Part shown: positions 56,227 to 63,718 of the stretch, one piece after another
Numbering within the stretch: the first letter of the stretch is position 1
Layout of the letters: each line of letters starts with the position of its first letter
DNA from: Microbacterium salsuginis
Lineage (GTDB): Bacteria; Actinomycetota; Actinomycetes; Actinomycetales; Microbacteriaceae
Direction: 5' to 3'
DNA: 64,000 nucleotides
NCBI RefSeq assembly: GCF_012524205.1
Contig: NZ_JABACI010000002.1
Span: forward strand, 310,001 to 374,000
Translations under genes and position numbers: made by a program
The notes under the pieces: model-generated
The model's input: only the letters and a program-made list of their open reading frames with translations
Told to the model about the DNA's origin: nothing
The model's database searches: none

Positions 56227-57642
56227 TCAGAACGAAAGCATCCACATCTGCCACTGATCCCGCTGCTGCTCCAGACGGAACCCGGCTCGAAGGAACAGAT
56301 TCCGCGAGGCGGCGTTGTCGGATCGCACCTCAGCCAAGATAGTCCGGGCTCCTTCCCGAGCGATCGATGGAAGAGCCTCGTCCATCAGCGCGCCCCCCAG
56401 GCCACGGCCCCGCGCTTCGGGAGCGACCGTGACGGAGACCTCCCAGGTATCTGACGACACGGCATCGAACCTGACGGTGCCGACCGGCCTGTGCAACACC
56501 GCGACGTGCAGACGCCGGTCCGCACGTTCTGCCGAGTCGCGAAGCCACCTCACGTGGTCCGCCCATCTGACCGGTGTGCCGTTCCGCGACCACCGACGCG
56601 TATCCGATTCATTGCGCCACGCGAACAGTCGGCCCGCATCGCGTTGTTCCGCGCGACGAAGCATCAGGGAGGTGGCGCGCCGATCATCCGCGACGGCATC
56701 CCAGGTGTCGACGATGCGCGACGCTCCGCGACCATCCACGAATTCACGAGCGCGCACTGCCATGCGACGACGTGCATCACCGTCGGACGTGACGCTCGAA
56801 AGGTTTGCGGTGCTGATCGACTCTGCGTCTCGGACGAATCCGAGCCCGATCGCGGCGCGTTCCTCCGTCAGAGTCTCGTAGTGATCTCGCTGATTCTCGG
56901 CCACCCCGACGATCGCCATCGGCACCCCGAGTGCAGCCAATTCCCACACCGTTGTGCCCGCCGCCGTCACGACGAGGTCCCACCCACCCACCAGGCGCGT
57001 CAAGTCGGTCGAGCGTGCGACGTGAGTCACTCCTCGAACATCTTCCGATCCCACGAGCCCGACTTCCGAGACGCCAGGAGTATCTCGTACGGCTCGCGCG
57101 ATGACGGGCCCCAGCCCGGCCGAGTCGGTGCCCCCCATCAGCACGAGGATCCGAAGCTCATCTCGCGTCCCCTCAGGGACGGCGCGAGTCAATCCGCGCC
57201 GGAGCGGGAGATGCATCGGCCCAAGGCACACGTCTGCGCCGGCATAGAACCTGTCGAACTCGTGCAGCGCGCGAGGCGCGCCGTCGACAATCACATCCGC
57301 TCGCCTTCGGCCGAACTCAGCATCGGTTGCGGTCGAGATCAGGGGTCCAGCCTGTCCAACGGAGTCCCACAAGTCGGCGAAGCCCAGGTATCGGTCCACG
57401 TGGACGACTTCTGCCTCGACCTCACCGGCCACCTCCAGTAAAGCGGTCGATGTGTCTGCGGCCGGCACAATCGGAATGCCCTTCCCCCGCAACATGTCCT
57501 GGGCAAGAGGAGCCTCCACATCTCCGGAGATGATGGCGCTGCGACCACGCGAAGTGACCTCCTCCGCGAGAGCCAGGCACCGCACGAAGTGGCCGAGCCC
57601 ACCCGAGGCGGTAGCATCACACCGGAAGAGGACCGCAGTCAC
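56227..57642 (-). CDS. PseG-PseH fusion: UDP-sugar hydrolase plus N-acetyltransferase
   Basis: A 471-residue protein joining two pathway enzymes. Residues 1-310 form PseG, a GT-B-like hydrolase that removes UDP from UDP-2,4-diacetamido-2,4,6-trideoxy-altrose: LFRCDATASGGLGHFVRCLA with the catalytic-type GGLGH, VVHVDRYLGFADLW, LVLMGGTDSAGLGPVIARAV, VVTAAGTTVWELAALGVPMA. Residues 326-471 form a GNAT acetyltransferase (LRRAEQRDAGRLFAWRNESD, VSVTVAPEARGRGLGGALMD), the PseH step that acetylates the 4-amino group. In Campylobacter and Helicobacter these are separate genes. GTG at 57642 overlaps pseF by 4 nt (GTGA). Confidence 0.88.
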   Translation of the reverse strand: MTAVLFRCDATASGGLGHFVRCLALAEEVTSRGRSAIISGDVEAPLAQDMLRGKGIPIVPAADTSTALLEVAGEVEAEVVHVDRYLGFADLWDSVGQAGPLISTATDAEFGRRRADVIVDGAPRALHEFDRFYAGADVCLGPMHLPLRRGLTRAVPEGTRDELRILVLMGGTDSAGLGPVIARAVRDTPGVSEVGLVGSEDVRGVTHVARSTDLTRLVGGWDLVVTAAGTTVWELAALGVPMAIVGVAENQRDHYETLTEERAAIGLGFVRDAESISTANLSSVTSDGDARRRMAVRAREFVDGRGASRIVDTWDAVADDRRATSLMLRRAEQRDAGRLFAWRNESDTRRWSRNGTPVRWADHVRWLRDSAERADRRLHVAVLHRPVGTVRFDAVSSDTWEVSVTVAPEARGRGLGGALMDEALPSIAREGARTILAEVRSDNAASRNLFLRAGFRLEQQRDQWQMWMLSF

Positions 57643-58370
57643 CCGGCTTCCAACTCCTTCTGTGCGACACCGGCGTTCAGGGCGACGATCTCGGGATGCG
57701 CCTCGAGGACGCGAACCACATCGCGCCAACGAGGTTGGGAAGGCAGCAGAGGGACAAGTGCGTCTAGGAGAGCCGCGTCCTGCTCCACATCGAGCGTCAC
57801 CCGCAGGTGAGCGCTGGATGGTGCCACGATGACGCCGGCCCGGGCAGCCTCGGAGTGCGCGGCATAGAGGCTGCTCGTCACGTGTACGCGGTCGTGAGCG
57901 ATGGCGATCCGGTCGGCATGTTCGAGCGCCGCGCGAGAAATCAGCTCGACGTCGAGGCCCCGCGGCAGCGTCCGTTCGAGCGTCGTCGCGACGTATGCCA
58001 GGTCTGGTTCGCGTCGCCAAATGCCTATGACCTGGTCAATCAGCACGGGATCCAGCAGCGGACAATCGGCAGTCAATCTGACGATGGCATCTGCCCGGGT
58101 CTCAGTGGCCGCGAGCACGAATCGAGAGAGCACATCAGATTCACTCCCCCGGACGACGTCGACCCCACGGCGGCGACACCATTCCGCGAGGATGTCGTCG
58201 GCGGCGAGGTTCGACGTGGCCACCACCACGTCATCGATCTCTGCCGCCGCACCTGCCGCCTCCGCCACCCATTCCAGGACCGGACGCCCGCCGAGCTCTC
58301 GGAGGACTTTTCCGGGCAGTCTCGTCGACCCCATGCGTGCTTGGATGATCGCGACAACCCGAGCTCTCAT
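57639..58370 (-). CDS. pseF: CMP-pseudaminic acid synthetase-like cytidylyltransferase (SpsF type)
   Basis: A 243-residue nucleotidyltransferase. The signature VVAIIQARMGSTRLPGKVLR binds CTP; VVVATSNLAADDILAEWCRR, DAIVRLTADCPLLDPVLIDQ and HLRVTLDVEQDAALLDALVP follow. It is closer to the SpsF cytidylyltransferases than to NeuA-type CMP-sialate synthetases. As the only CTP-transferase in a complete pse set it should activate pseudaminic acid to the CMP donor. The ATG at 58370 overlaps pseC by 4 nt. Confidence 0.85.
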   Translation of the reverse strand: MRARVVAIIQARMGSTRLPGKVLRELGGRPVLEWVAEAAGAAAEIDDVVVATSNLAADDILAEWCRRRGVDVVRGSESDVLSRFVLAATETRADAIVRLTADCPLLDPVLIDQVIGIWRREPDLAYVATTLERTLPRGLDVELISRAALEHADRIAIAHDRVHVTSSLYAAHSEAARAGVIVAPSSAHLRVTLDVEQDAALLDALVPLLPSQPRWRDVVRVLEAHPEIVALNAGVAQKELEAG

Positions 58371-59497
58371 GAGCCGAATGCCTTTCTGACCCGCTCGATC
58401 ACGAGATCGACTTCGGAATCCGAAAGCCCTGCATGCATCGGAAGGGATATCTCCCTGCGATACCACTCTTCCGCGACCGGACAGAGCCCGCGGCGATACC
58501 CGAGATCCTCGAATGCGGGATGCCAGTAGACAGGGATGTAATTGACCTGAACCCCGATTCCATCGGCCCGAAGCGTCTCGAAGAGACGTCTCCGTTCCTC
58601 CGCAGGCACTCGCACCGCGTACAGGTGCCACATCGGGTCCGCCCCGGAAGGGGCAGACGGGAGGCTGAGTCCGTCTATACCACTCAGGCCGGCTCGGTAG
58701 CGGTCGAATATCGCCGCGCGGCGCGACTTGAACAAGGTGAGTCGGAGGAGCTGACTGGACCCGAGCGCCGCAAGCACGTCGGGCATCCGGTAGTTCAGAC
58801 CGAAGTCAGCCACCTCCTGGTGCCACGGCCCTTCATCCGGGTGGCGTTGGCGTTCCGCTTCACGAACGAGACCATGATTGCGGAACGCTCGAGCGCGGTC
58901 CCAGAGCCCGGAGTCGCTCGTGACCACGGCGCCGCCTTCAGCCGTCGTGGCGTTCTTCGTCGGGAAGAACGAGAACGTCGTGATGTCTGCGAGCGAGCCG
59001 ACGGGGACACCATTCAGGAAGCTGCCAATGGAATGCGCGGCGTCTTCGAGAAAAACAGCGTCCGCTGACCGGGCCACGGCAGACAGCCGGGAAGCGTCAA
59101 CGGGGACGCCGGCGTAGTCGACACCAGCGATGACGGCAGTACGCCTTGTGACCGCCGCCGCTGCAGCATCCGGATCGAGATTCCCAGTCTTTTCATCGAC
59201 GTCAGCGAAGCGTACCGTCGCTCCAAGGAGCGCGGCGGTCGCGGCGGTCGCTGCGAACGTCAGGGGTGTCGTAACGACTTCGGTCCCCGGGCCCACACGA
59301 GCAGCGCGGTAGGCGGTATGCAGCGCGGCAGTGCCGCTCGTGACCGCTACCGCAGGCAGCATCGCACCGGCGATTCGGCTCACGTCAGCCTCGAACCGGT
59401 CGACAGCGGGACCGGTGGTGAGCCAATCGGATCGTAGTGCGGATACGACAGCTTCAACGTCGGAATCATCGATGGACTGACGACCGTATTGGATCAT
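58367..59497 (-). CDS. pseC: UDP-4-keto sugar aminotransferase PseC
   Basis: PLP-dependent DegT/DnrJ/EryC1 aminotransferase of 376 residues, adding the 4-amino group to UDP-2-acetamido-2,6-dideoxy-4-keto-altrose. MIQYGRQSIDDSDVEAVVSA with SDWLTTGPAVDRFE is the typical PseC start; AVTSGTAALHTAYRAARVGP, LEDAAHSIGSFLNG and the PLP lysine in FFPTKNATTAEGGAVV are seen, then NYRMPDVLAALGSSQL. I take ATG 59497; GTG 59503, 6 nt upstream, would give the GTGA overlap seen elsewhere in the operon. Confidence 0.93.
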   Translation of the reverse strand: MIQYGRQSIDDSDVEAVVSALRSDWLTTGPAVDRFEADVSRIAGAMLPAVAVTSGTAALHTAYRAARVGPGTEVVTTPLTFAATAATAALLGATVRFADVDEKTGNLDPDAAAAAVTRRTAVIAGVDYAGVPVDASRLSAVARSADAVFLEDAAHSIGSFLNGVPVGSLADITTFSFFPTKNATTAEGGAVVTSDSGLWDRARAFRNHGLVREAERQRHPDEGPWHQEVADFGLNYRMPDVLAALGSSQLLRLTLFKSRRAAIFDRYRAGLSGIDGLSLPSAPSGADPMWHLYAVRVPAEERRRLFETLRADGIGVQVNYIPVYWHPAFEDLGYRRGLCPVAEEWYRREISLPMHAGLSDSEVDLVIERVRKAFGS

Positions 59498-59499
59498 GA

Positions 59500-60483
59500 T
59501 CACACCGCGTTCAAGATGGCCCGGAGCTCCTCGACGCTCAGCCACGCCTGGTTGCGGTCGGAGCGGTAACTCTCGCTCTCAGGGAAGGGGAGTCCGCCGG
59601 CTGGTGATCGGTAGCCCCAGCCGCTCAAGTGGGGCTGGACGACGAAGCGATCACCGAGGATGAGCGTACGCCGCGCGTCGTCCTCGGCGATCATCTCCTC
59701 GTGCAATTTCTCCCCCGGACGGATCCCGATCTCGACCGTCTCTGCTCCCGGTGCGACTGCTTCGGCGAGGTCCACGATTCGAACCGATGGGATTCGCGGG
59801 ACGTAGAGCTCACCCCCGCTCATGATGTCGAAGGAAGAGAGAACGAACTCCACTGCCTGAGGAAGCGTGATCCAGAAACGGGTCATCCGCTTGTCCGTTA
59901 TCGGCAGTGGTCGACTCGCCCGCGCAAGCTCACGCCATTTGGGAACGATGCTTCCACGTGAGCCCGACACGTTGCCGTACCGAACGACCGAGAATCGTGT
60001 CGGATAGCTCGCGGCGTAGTGGTTGCTCGCGATGAACATCCGGTCGGCGGCGAGCTTCGTCGCGCCGTACAGGTTGATCGGGCTCGACGCCTTGTCCGTC
60101 GACAGCGCCACCACCCGCTTGACGCCCGCATCGATCGAGGCCTCGATGACATTCTGCGATCCCCGCACGTTCGTCTCCACGAACTCGAACGGGTTGTACT
60201 CGGCGGTGTCCACCTGCTTCAGGGCAGCAGCATGAATGACGTAGTCGATACCATGCATAGCTCGACGCAGGCGGGCGACGTCTCTGACGTCTCCCAGGAA
60301 CCAACGAAGCCGAGGGTCCTCCCCAAACTGCTGACGCATCTCGAATTGTTTCAGCTCGTCGCGGCTGAGGATGACAAGACGACCGACGGCGCGCTCGGCG
60401 AGCAGCTCCTGCGTCAACGCCTTCCCCAACGATCCGGTTCCCCCGGTGATGAGGATGGAGCTCCCGGCGAGGACGGAACTCAC
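59500..60483 (-). CDS. pseB: UDP-N-acetylglucosamine 4,6-dehydratase (inverting) PseB
   Basis: First enzyme of pseudaminic acid synthesis: dehydrates UDP-GlcNAc and inverts C-5. An extended SDR of 327 residues, with ILITGGTGSLGKALTQELL, LSRDELKQFEMRQQFGEDPR (diagnostic of PseB), HAAALKQVDTAEYNPFEFVE, the catalytic STDKASSPINLYGATKLAAD and GNVSGSRGSIVPKWRELA. It is short like PseB and lacks the N-terminal membrane domain of PglF/WbpM. GTG at 60483 overlaps the coiled-coil gene by 4 nt. Confidence 0.95.
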   Translation of the reverse strand: MSSVLAGSSILITGGTGSLGKALTQELLAERAVGRLVILSRDELKQFEMRQQFGEDPRLRWFLGDVRDVARLRRAMHGIDYVIHAAALKQVDTAEYNPFEFVETNVRGSQNVIEASIDAGVKRVVALSTDKASSPINLYGATKLAADRMFIASNHYAASYPTRFSVVRYGNVSGSRGSIVPKWRELARASRPLPITDKRMTRFWITLPQAVEFVLSSFDIMSGGELYVPRIPSVRIVDLAEAVAPGAETVEIGIRPGEKLHEEMIAEDDARRTLILGDRFVVQPHLSGWGYRSPAGGLPFPESESYRSDRNQAWLSVEELRAILNAV

Positions 60484-60842
60484 GACTGCGCTTCTTCCAG
60501 TCGACGCAGCCGTTCCTCATAGTGGCTCGCAAGCTCGAGGCGAAGTCGTGCGCGCTCGTGCTCCAGCTCCGCGCTGACTTGTGCTTCATCATTCACAGGG
60601 CGTCCCTCACGCTGTCGTTCGAGGCGGTACTCGACCGCCGCCAACTGGGGGGCGATTCGGTCGAACTCGGACCGAAGAAAGTCGTAGTCGGCCTGGAGGC
60701 CTCCCAGGCGCGCTTCGTAGTCGTCGTGAACGCGTCGTGCCTCATCGTGAACGCGTCGCGACTCGAGCTCATGCTCGTTGAGGCGCCTGTCGATACGCCG
60801 CGCAACCGCCGCGTCAAAGCGCCGTCGCAAGATATTGAACAT
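60480..60842 (-). CDS. Small charged coiled-coil protein in the pse operon
   Basis: A 120-residue, highly charged, helical protein with no membrane segment. It starts MFNILRRRFDAAVARRIDRR and has heptad-like leucine/valine spacing through residues 60-118. The repeat RRVHDEARRVHDDY comes from a 21-bp tandem duplication around 60728-60770. Not recognised as a known family. Lying between a transferase and PseB with a 4-nt overlap to pseB, it may scaffold or tether the sugar transferase. The ATG at 60842 is preceded by GAGGAT; a longer start at 60890 would overlap the upstream gene. Confidence 0.6.
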   Translation of the reverse strand: MFNILRRRFDAAVARRIDRRLNEHELESRRVHDEARRVHDDYEARLGGLQADYDFLRSEFDRIAPQLAAVEYRLERQREGRPVNDEAQVSAELEHERARLRLELASHYEERLRRLEEAQS

Positions 60843-60861
60843 CCGTGATCCTCGGGTTGGG

Positions 60862-61551
60862 TCAACGATGGAATCTGACGCGGCCGTCATGGATCCACGA
60901 TCGCATAAGAGCCGCCTCGTTGCCGATCCGGTGCTCGGGACCTACTGGGGACGGATCCCCGTACGCGTGGTTCCACCTTGTCTGCGCCGGCTCGTCTACG
61001 AACGACAGTCCCGCAACGTCGATCCGAGCGTCCGGAAAGAGATGAGCTGCCAACCACACCATCGTTGTGCCCGTGGTAGCCCATAGCCCCTTCCACGCGT
61101 CTAGACCGATCTTATCGTTCAGCGGAAGAATGACCTCGCGATTGGAGATGGTGACGAATCCGAGATCGGACGGCCAGAAGGCGGGGACGCGCTCGTTCTC
61201 CCACAACAAACGCCCCGGCTCGATCAGGAGGTAGAGCCGACGGGTGTACTCAGCGAAGAACCACGGTGTCGCCCGAACGCCCCGGTTGAAGACGACGACG
61301 TTCGCCCTTGTTCCGACGCACGGACCGCTTTCAAGCGTATCGAGTCTGAACCCATTCACACGGAAGACGATGTCGCTTTGGTCGATCATCGCGGCGCGCT
61401 CGTCCGAAGGTCCGAGGGGCTGATTCCCCACGACGCTTACCCGCGTAATCGTTGATGAATCGGCGTACGCCTCTACGAGGGGGCGTAGCCGGTCGTAGTA
61501 TTCCCGTTCGCGGTCCCCGACGACCGAGCCGTAGTGAGGAGAGCGTTCCAT
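60862..61551 (-). CDS. Sialyltransferase-like protein (GT29/GT42 type), candidate pseudaminyltransferase
   Basis: A 229-residue protein. The N-terminal half has the sialylmotif-like VSVVGNQPLGPSDERAAMID followed by QSDIVFRVNGFRLDT and VGTRANVVVFNRG, which parallels the VVGNS...ID..D.V.R.N pattern of GT29 and the IAGNGPS...FDVFRCNQF pattern of GT42. The second half has ATTGTTMVWLAAHLFPDARI and DVAGLSF, like the S-type motif, and a later His in EHRIGNEAALMRSWI. These enzymes use CMP-nonulosonic acids, and the genes alongside make CMP-pseudaminic acid, so this is the likely transferase. No signal peptide or membrane helix, so it acts in the cytoplasm. Family placement is by eye. Confidence 0.65.
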   Translation of the reverse strand: MERSPHYGSVVGDREREYYDRLRPLVEAYADSSTITRVSVVGNQPLGPSDERAAMIDQSDIVFRVNGFRLDTLESGPCVGTRANVVVFNRGVRATPWFFAEYTRRLYLLIEPGRLLWENERVPAFWPSDLGFVTISNREVILPLNDKIGLDAWKGLWATTGTTMVWLAAHLFPDARIDVAGLSFVDEPAQTRWNHAYGDPSPVGPEHRIGNEAALMRSWIHDGRVRFHR

Positions 61552-61581
61552 GATCCCCCAACCTTAGTAATCAAGTCTCCA

Positions 61582-62919
61582 TCACGACCGCGTCAGGACG
61601 GCGACGGCCTCGACGTGATGAGAGTGCGGGAACAGGTCCAGCCCGTCGATCGACGCCGCCTCGTAGCCGGCATCGCGGAAGGTCGACAGATCGCGAGCGA
61701 GTGCGACCGGGTCGCACGCGACGTACACGACGGTGGCCGGCGTGAGCGCGCCGATGCGCTGGACGACCTCGCGTCCGGCCCCGGACCGGGGCGGGTCCAG
61801 CAGCACGACCCCGCGCGACAGACGCTCGCGTTCGGTGACGGATGCCTCGGCCTCCAGTCGCGCGAGCCACCGGTCCACGCGCCCGGTCTCGGCACGGGCG
61901 CCGACCCATTCCGCGAGGTTCTCACCGGCATGCTCGGTGGCGCGAGGGTCGGACTCGACCGTCGTCACGCGCGTCGCGGGGCCGCCGAGATCGCCGAGGG
62001 TCGCGGCGAAGAGGCCCACTCCCCCGTACAGGTCGAGATGCCATGCGTCGGGGTCGATGGCCGGGCCATCCGGCTGCGCGTCACGCAGCCGCGACGACAC
62101 GAGCGTGCTCAGTGAGTGAGCCGCCAGGCGATGCACCTGCCAGAAGCCGCCGGCGTCGACGCGGAACTCCCGGCCGCCGACGCGCTCGAGCACGACCTCG
62201 GCCTTGGGCGCGGGCTTCGACGGTCTCTGGGCACGGCCGGCGCGCGGGCGTCCGGCATCCGTCCGCCGCTCCGGGCGAGGAAGCACGCGCACCCGGCCGT
62301 CGGCGGGCTGTACGAGGTCGATGCGGCCGGCTGCGTGGCCGCGCAGGCCTCGGGCCGCCGACTCGACCTCGGCGGTGGCGAGCGGCAGGTCGTCGACTTC
62401 GATGACGCGATGACTCCGCGCCGCGTATGGGCCGATGCGCCCATCTTCGTCCACGTGCAGGCTCACGCGCGTGCGCCAGCGGGTGCCGTCCGGCGTCTCG
62501 TCGTCGACGACGTCCGCGCTGTCGGAGAGGACCGGGCCCGCTGCCTGCATCGTGGCGACGGGGGCCGGCATCCCGCCGAACCGTTCGAGCGCCTCGAGCA
62601 GCACCTGCAGCTTGAGCTCGCGCTGGTGGGAGAGGGCGATGTGCCCGAAGTCGGCACCGCCGGGACGGTGCTCGGGGGCCACGTCGACGCCGGCCTGCCG
62701 CCACACGTGCGGTTGGCGGTGCGGCGACGCGTCCAGCACCTCGAGCGTCTCGGCGCGCCAGGAGGACTTCTTGCCGGTGTCGGTGAGGCGCGCGCGCACC
62801 CGTTCGCCCGGAATCGCGTCCGCGACGAACACGACGCGGCCCTCGTGGCGGGCAACGAACACGCCGCCGTGCGCGACACCCGTGATCTCGACATCGATGG
62901 TCTCGCCTGGTTCGCTCAC
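61582..62919 (-). CDS. TRAM-domain class I RNA (uracil-C5) methyltransferase, RlmD/TrmA family
   Basis: A 445-residue SAM-dependent RNA methyltransferase. The N-terminal TRAM domain is at about 1-60 (ETIDVEITGVAHGGVFVARH, VFVADAIPGERVRARLTD). The catalytic domain has LDLYGGVGLFAATLGDLG (SAM), LLDPPRSGAGREVV (DPPR motif) and the nucleophile region VVYVACDPVALARDL. The N-terminal Fe-S cysteines of RlmD are absent: the region reads PHVWRQAGVDVAPEHRPGGA. A low-complexity insert lies near RRTDAGRPRAGRAQRPSKPA. GTG at 62919 has TATGCT (62926-62931) ending 6 nt upstream. Confidence 0.9.
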   Translation of the reverse strand: MSEPGETIDVEITGVAHGGVFVARHEGRVVFVADAIPGERVRARLTDTGKKSSWRAETLEVLDASPHRQPHVWRQAGVDVAPEHRPGGADFGHIALSHQRELKLQVLLEALERFGGMPAPVATMQAAGPVLSDSADVVDDETPDGTRWRTRVSLHVDEDGRIGPYAARSHRVIEVDDLPLATAEVESAARGLRGHAAGRIDLVQPADGRVRVLPRPERRTDAGRPRAGRAQRPSKPAPKAEVVLERVGGREFRVDAGGFWQVHRLAAHSLSTLVSSRLRDAQPDGPAIDPDAWHLDLYGGVGLFAATLGDLGGPATRVTTVESDPRATEHAGENLAEWVGARAETGRVDRWLARLEAEASVTERERLSRGVVLLDPPRSGAGREVVQRIGALTPATVVYVACDPVALARDLSTFRDAGYEAASIDGLDLFPHSHHVEAVAVLTRS

Positions 62920-62925
62920 CCGATG

Positions 62926-62956
62926 AGCATACGAGGCGCCGGGCGCCGCGTACCGT
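62926..62956. promoter_or_regulatory. Back-to-back leaderless -10 elements, methyltransferase / maf
   Basis: Minus-strand TATGCT (62926-62931) ends 6 nt before the methyltransferase GTG. Plus-strand TACCGT (62951-62956) ends 6 nt before the maf ATG. The two starts are 43 bp apart. Confidence 0.6.
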
Positions 62957-62962
62957 GGTGGC

Positions 62963-63643
62963 ATGCGCGTGTGCCTCGCCTCGACGTCCCCCGCCCGGCT
63001 GATGCTGCTGCAGCAGTTCGGCATCCGCCCTCTCACGATCGGCCCTGATGTCGATGAGGAAGCGGTCGTCGAGGCGGTCGAGGCCTCCGAGGGGCGGCGG
63101 CTGGCTGCCGACGAGCACGTGCTGCTCCTCGCCCGCCGCAAGGCGGCCGAGGTCGCCGCGCGGCTGGCGGACGATCTCCCCGGCTTCGACGGCATCGTCA
63201 TCGGCGGCGATTCGATGTTCGAGCTCGACGGGGAGGTGCTCGGCAAGCCGTATACGCCTGACAACGCGATCGCGCGCTGGCGTGCGATGCGCGGGCGCAC
63301 CGGCGTGCTGCACTCGGGCCACGCCGTGGTGCGCCTCGAGCCGGGAGTGCCTCCGCGCGAGGTGCACGCGACGGCCGCGGCATCCGTCTCCTTCGTCGAT
63401 GACGTGACCGATGCCGAGATCGAGGCGTACGTCGCATCGGGCGAGCCGCTGCACGTGGCGGGCGCGTTCACGGTCGACAGTCTCGGCGGGGCCTTCATCG
63501 ACCGCGTCGACGGCGACCCGTCGACGGTCGTCGGGATGTCGGTGTCGACTCTGCGGCGTCTCGTCCGCGATCTCGGAGTGGAGTGGACGGCGCTCTGGAA
63601 CACGACCGACCCGTCACTCGACGACACGCCGAACTTGTCGTAG
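62963..63643 (+). CDS. maf: Maf-family nucleoside triphosphate pyrophosphatase
   Basis: Hydrolyses non-canonical or house-cleaning nucleoside triphosphates (dTTP/UTP or modified pyrimidines) to monophosphates. It has 226 residues. The family start CLASTSPARLMLLQQFGI is present, followed by VLLLARRKAAEVAARLADDL and the metal-binding GGDSMFELDGEVLGKPYTP, then MRGRTGVLHSGHAVV and AFTVDSLGGAFIDRVDGDPS. Same position as Rv3282 between accE and accA. Leaderless ATG (TACCGT 6 nt upstream). Confidence 0.94.
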   Translation: MRVCLASTSPARLMLLQQFGIRPLTIGPDVDEEAVVEAVEASEGRRLAADEHVLLLARRKAAEVAARLADDLPGFDGIVIGGDSMFELDGEVLGKPYTPDNAIARWRAMRGRTGVLHSGHAVVRLEPGVPPREVHATAAASVSFVDDVTDAEIEAYVASGEPLHVAGAFTVDSLGGAFIDRVDGDPSTVVGMSVSTLRRLVRDLGVEWTALWNTTDPSLDDTPNLS

Positions 63644-63705
63644 GAATCCCACGTTTCTGCTCGGTTCTTGTACGAACCGGTCAAAAGTCCGATCAAACCC
63701 GTCGG

Positions 63706-63711
63706 TAGGCT
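63706..63711 (+). promoter_or_regulatory. Leaderless -10 element of accA
   Basis: TAGGCT ends 7 nt before the ATG at 63719. A -35 consensus is not obvious. Confidence 0.55.
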
Positions 63712-63718
63712 GGCCTTC

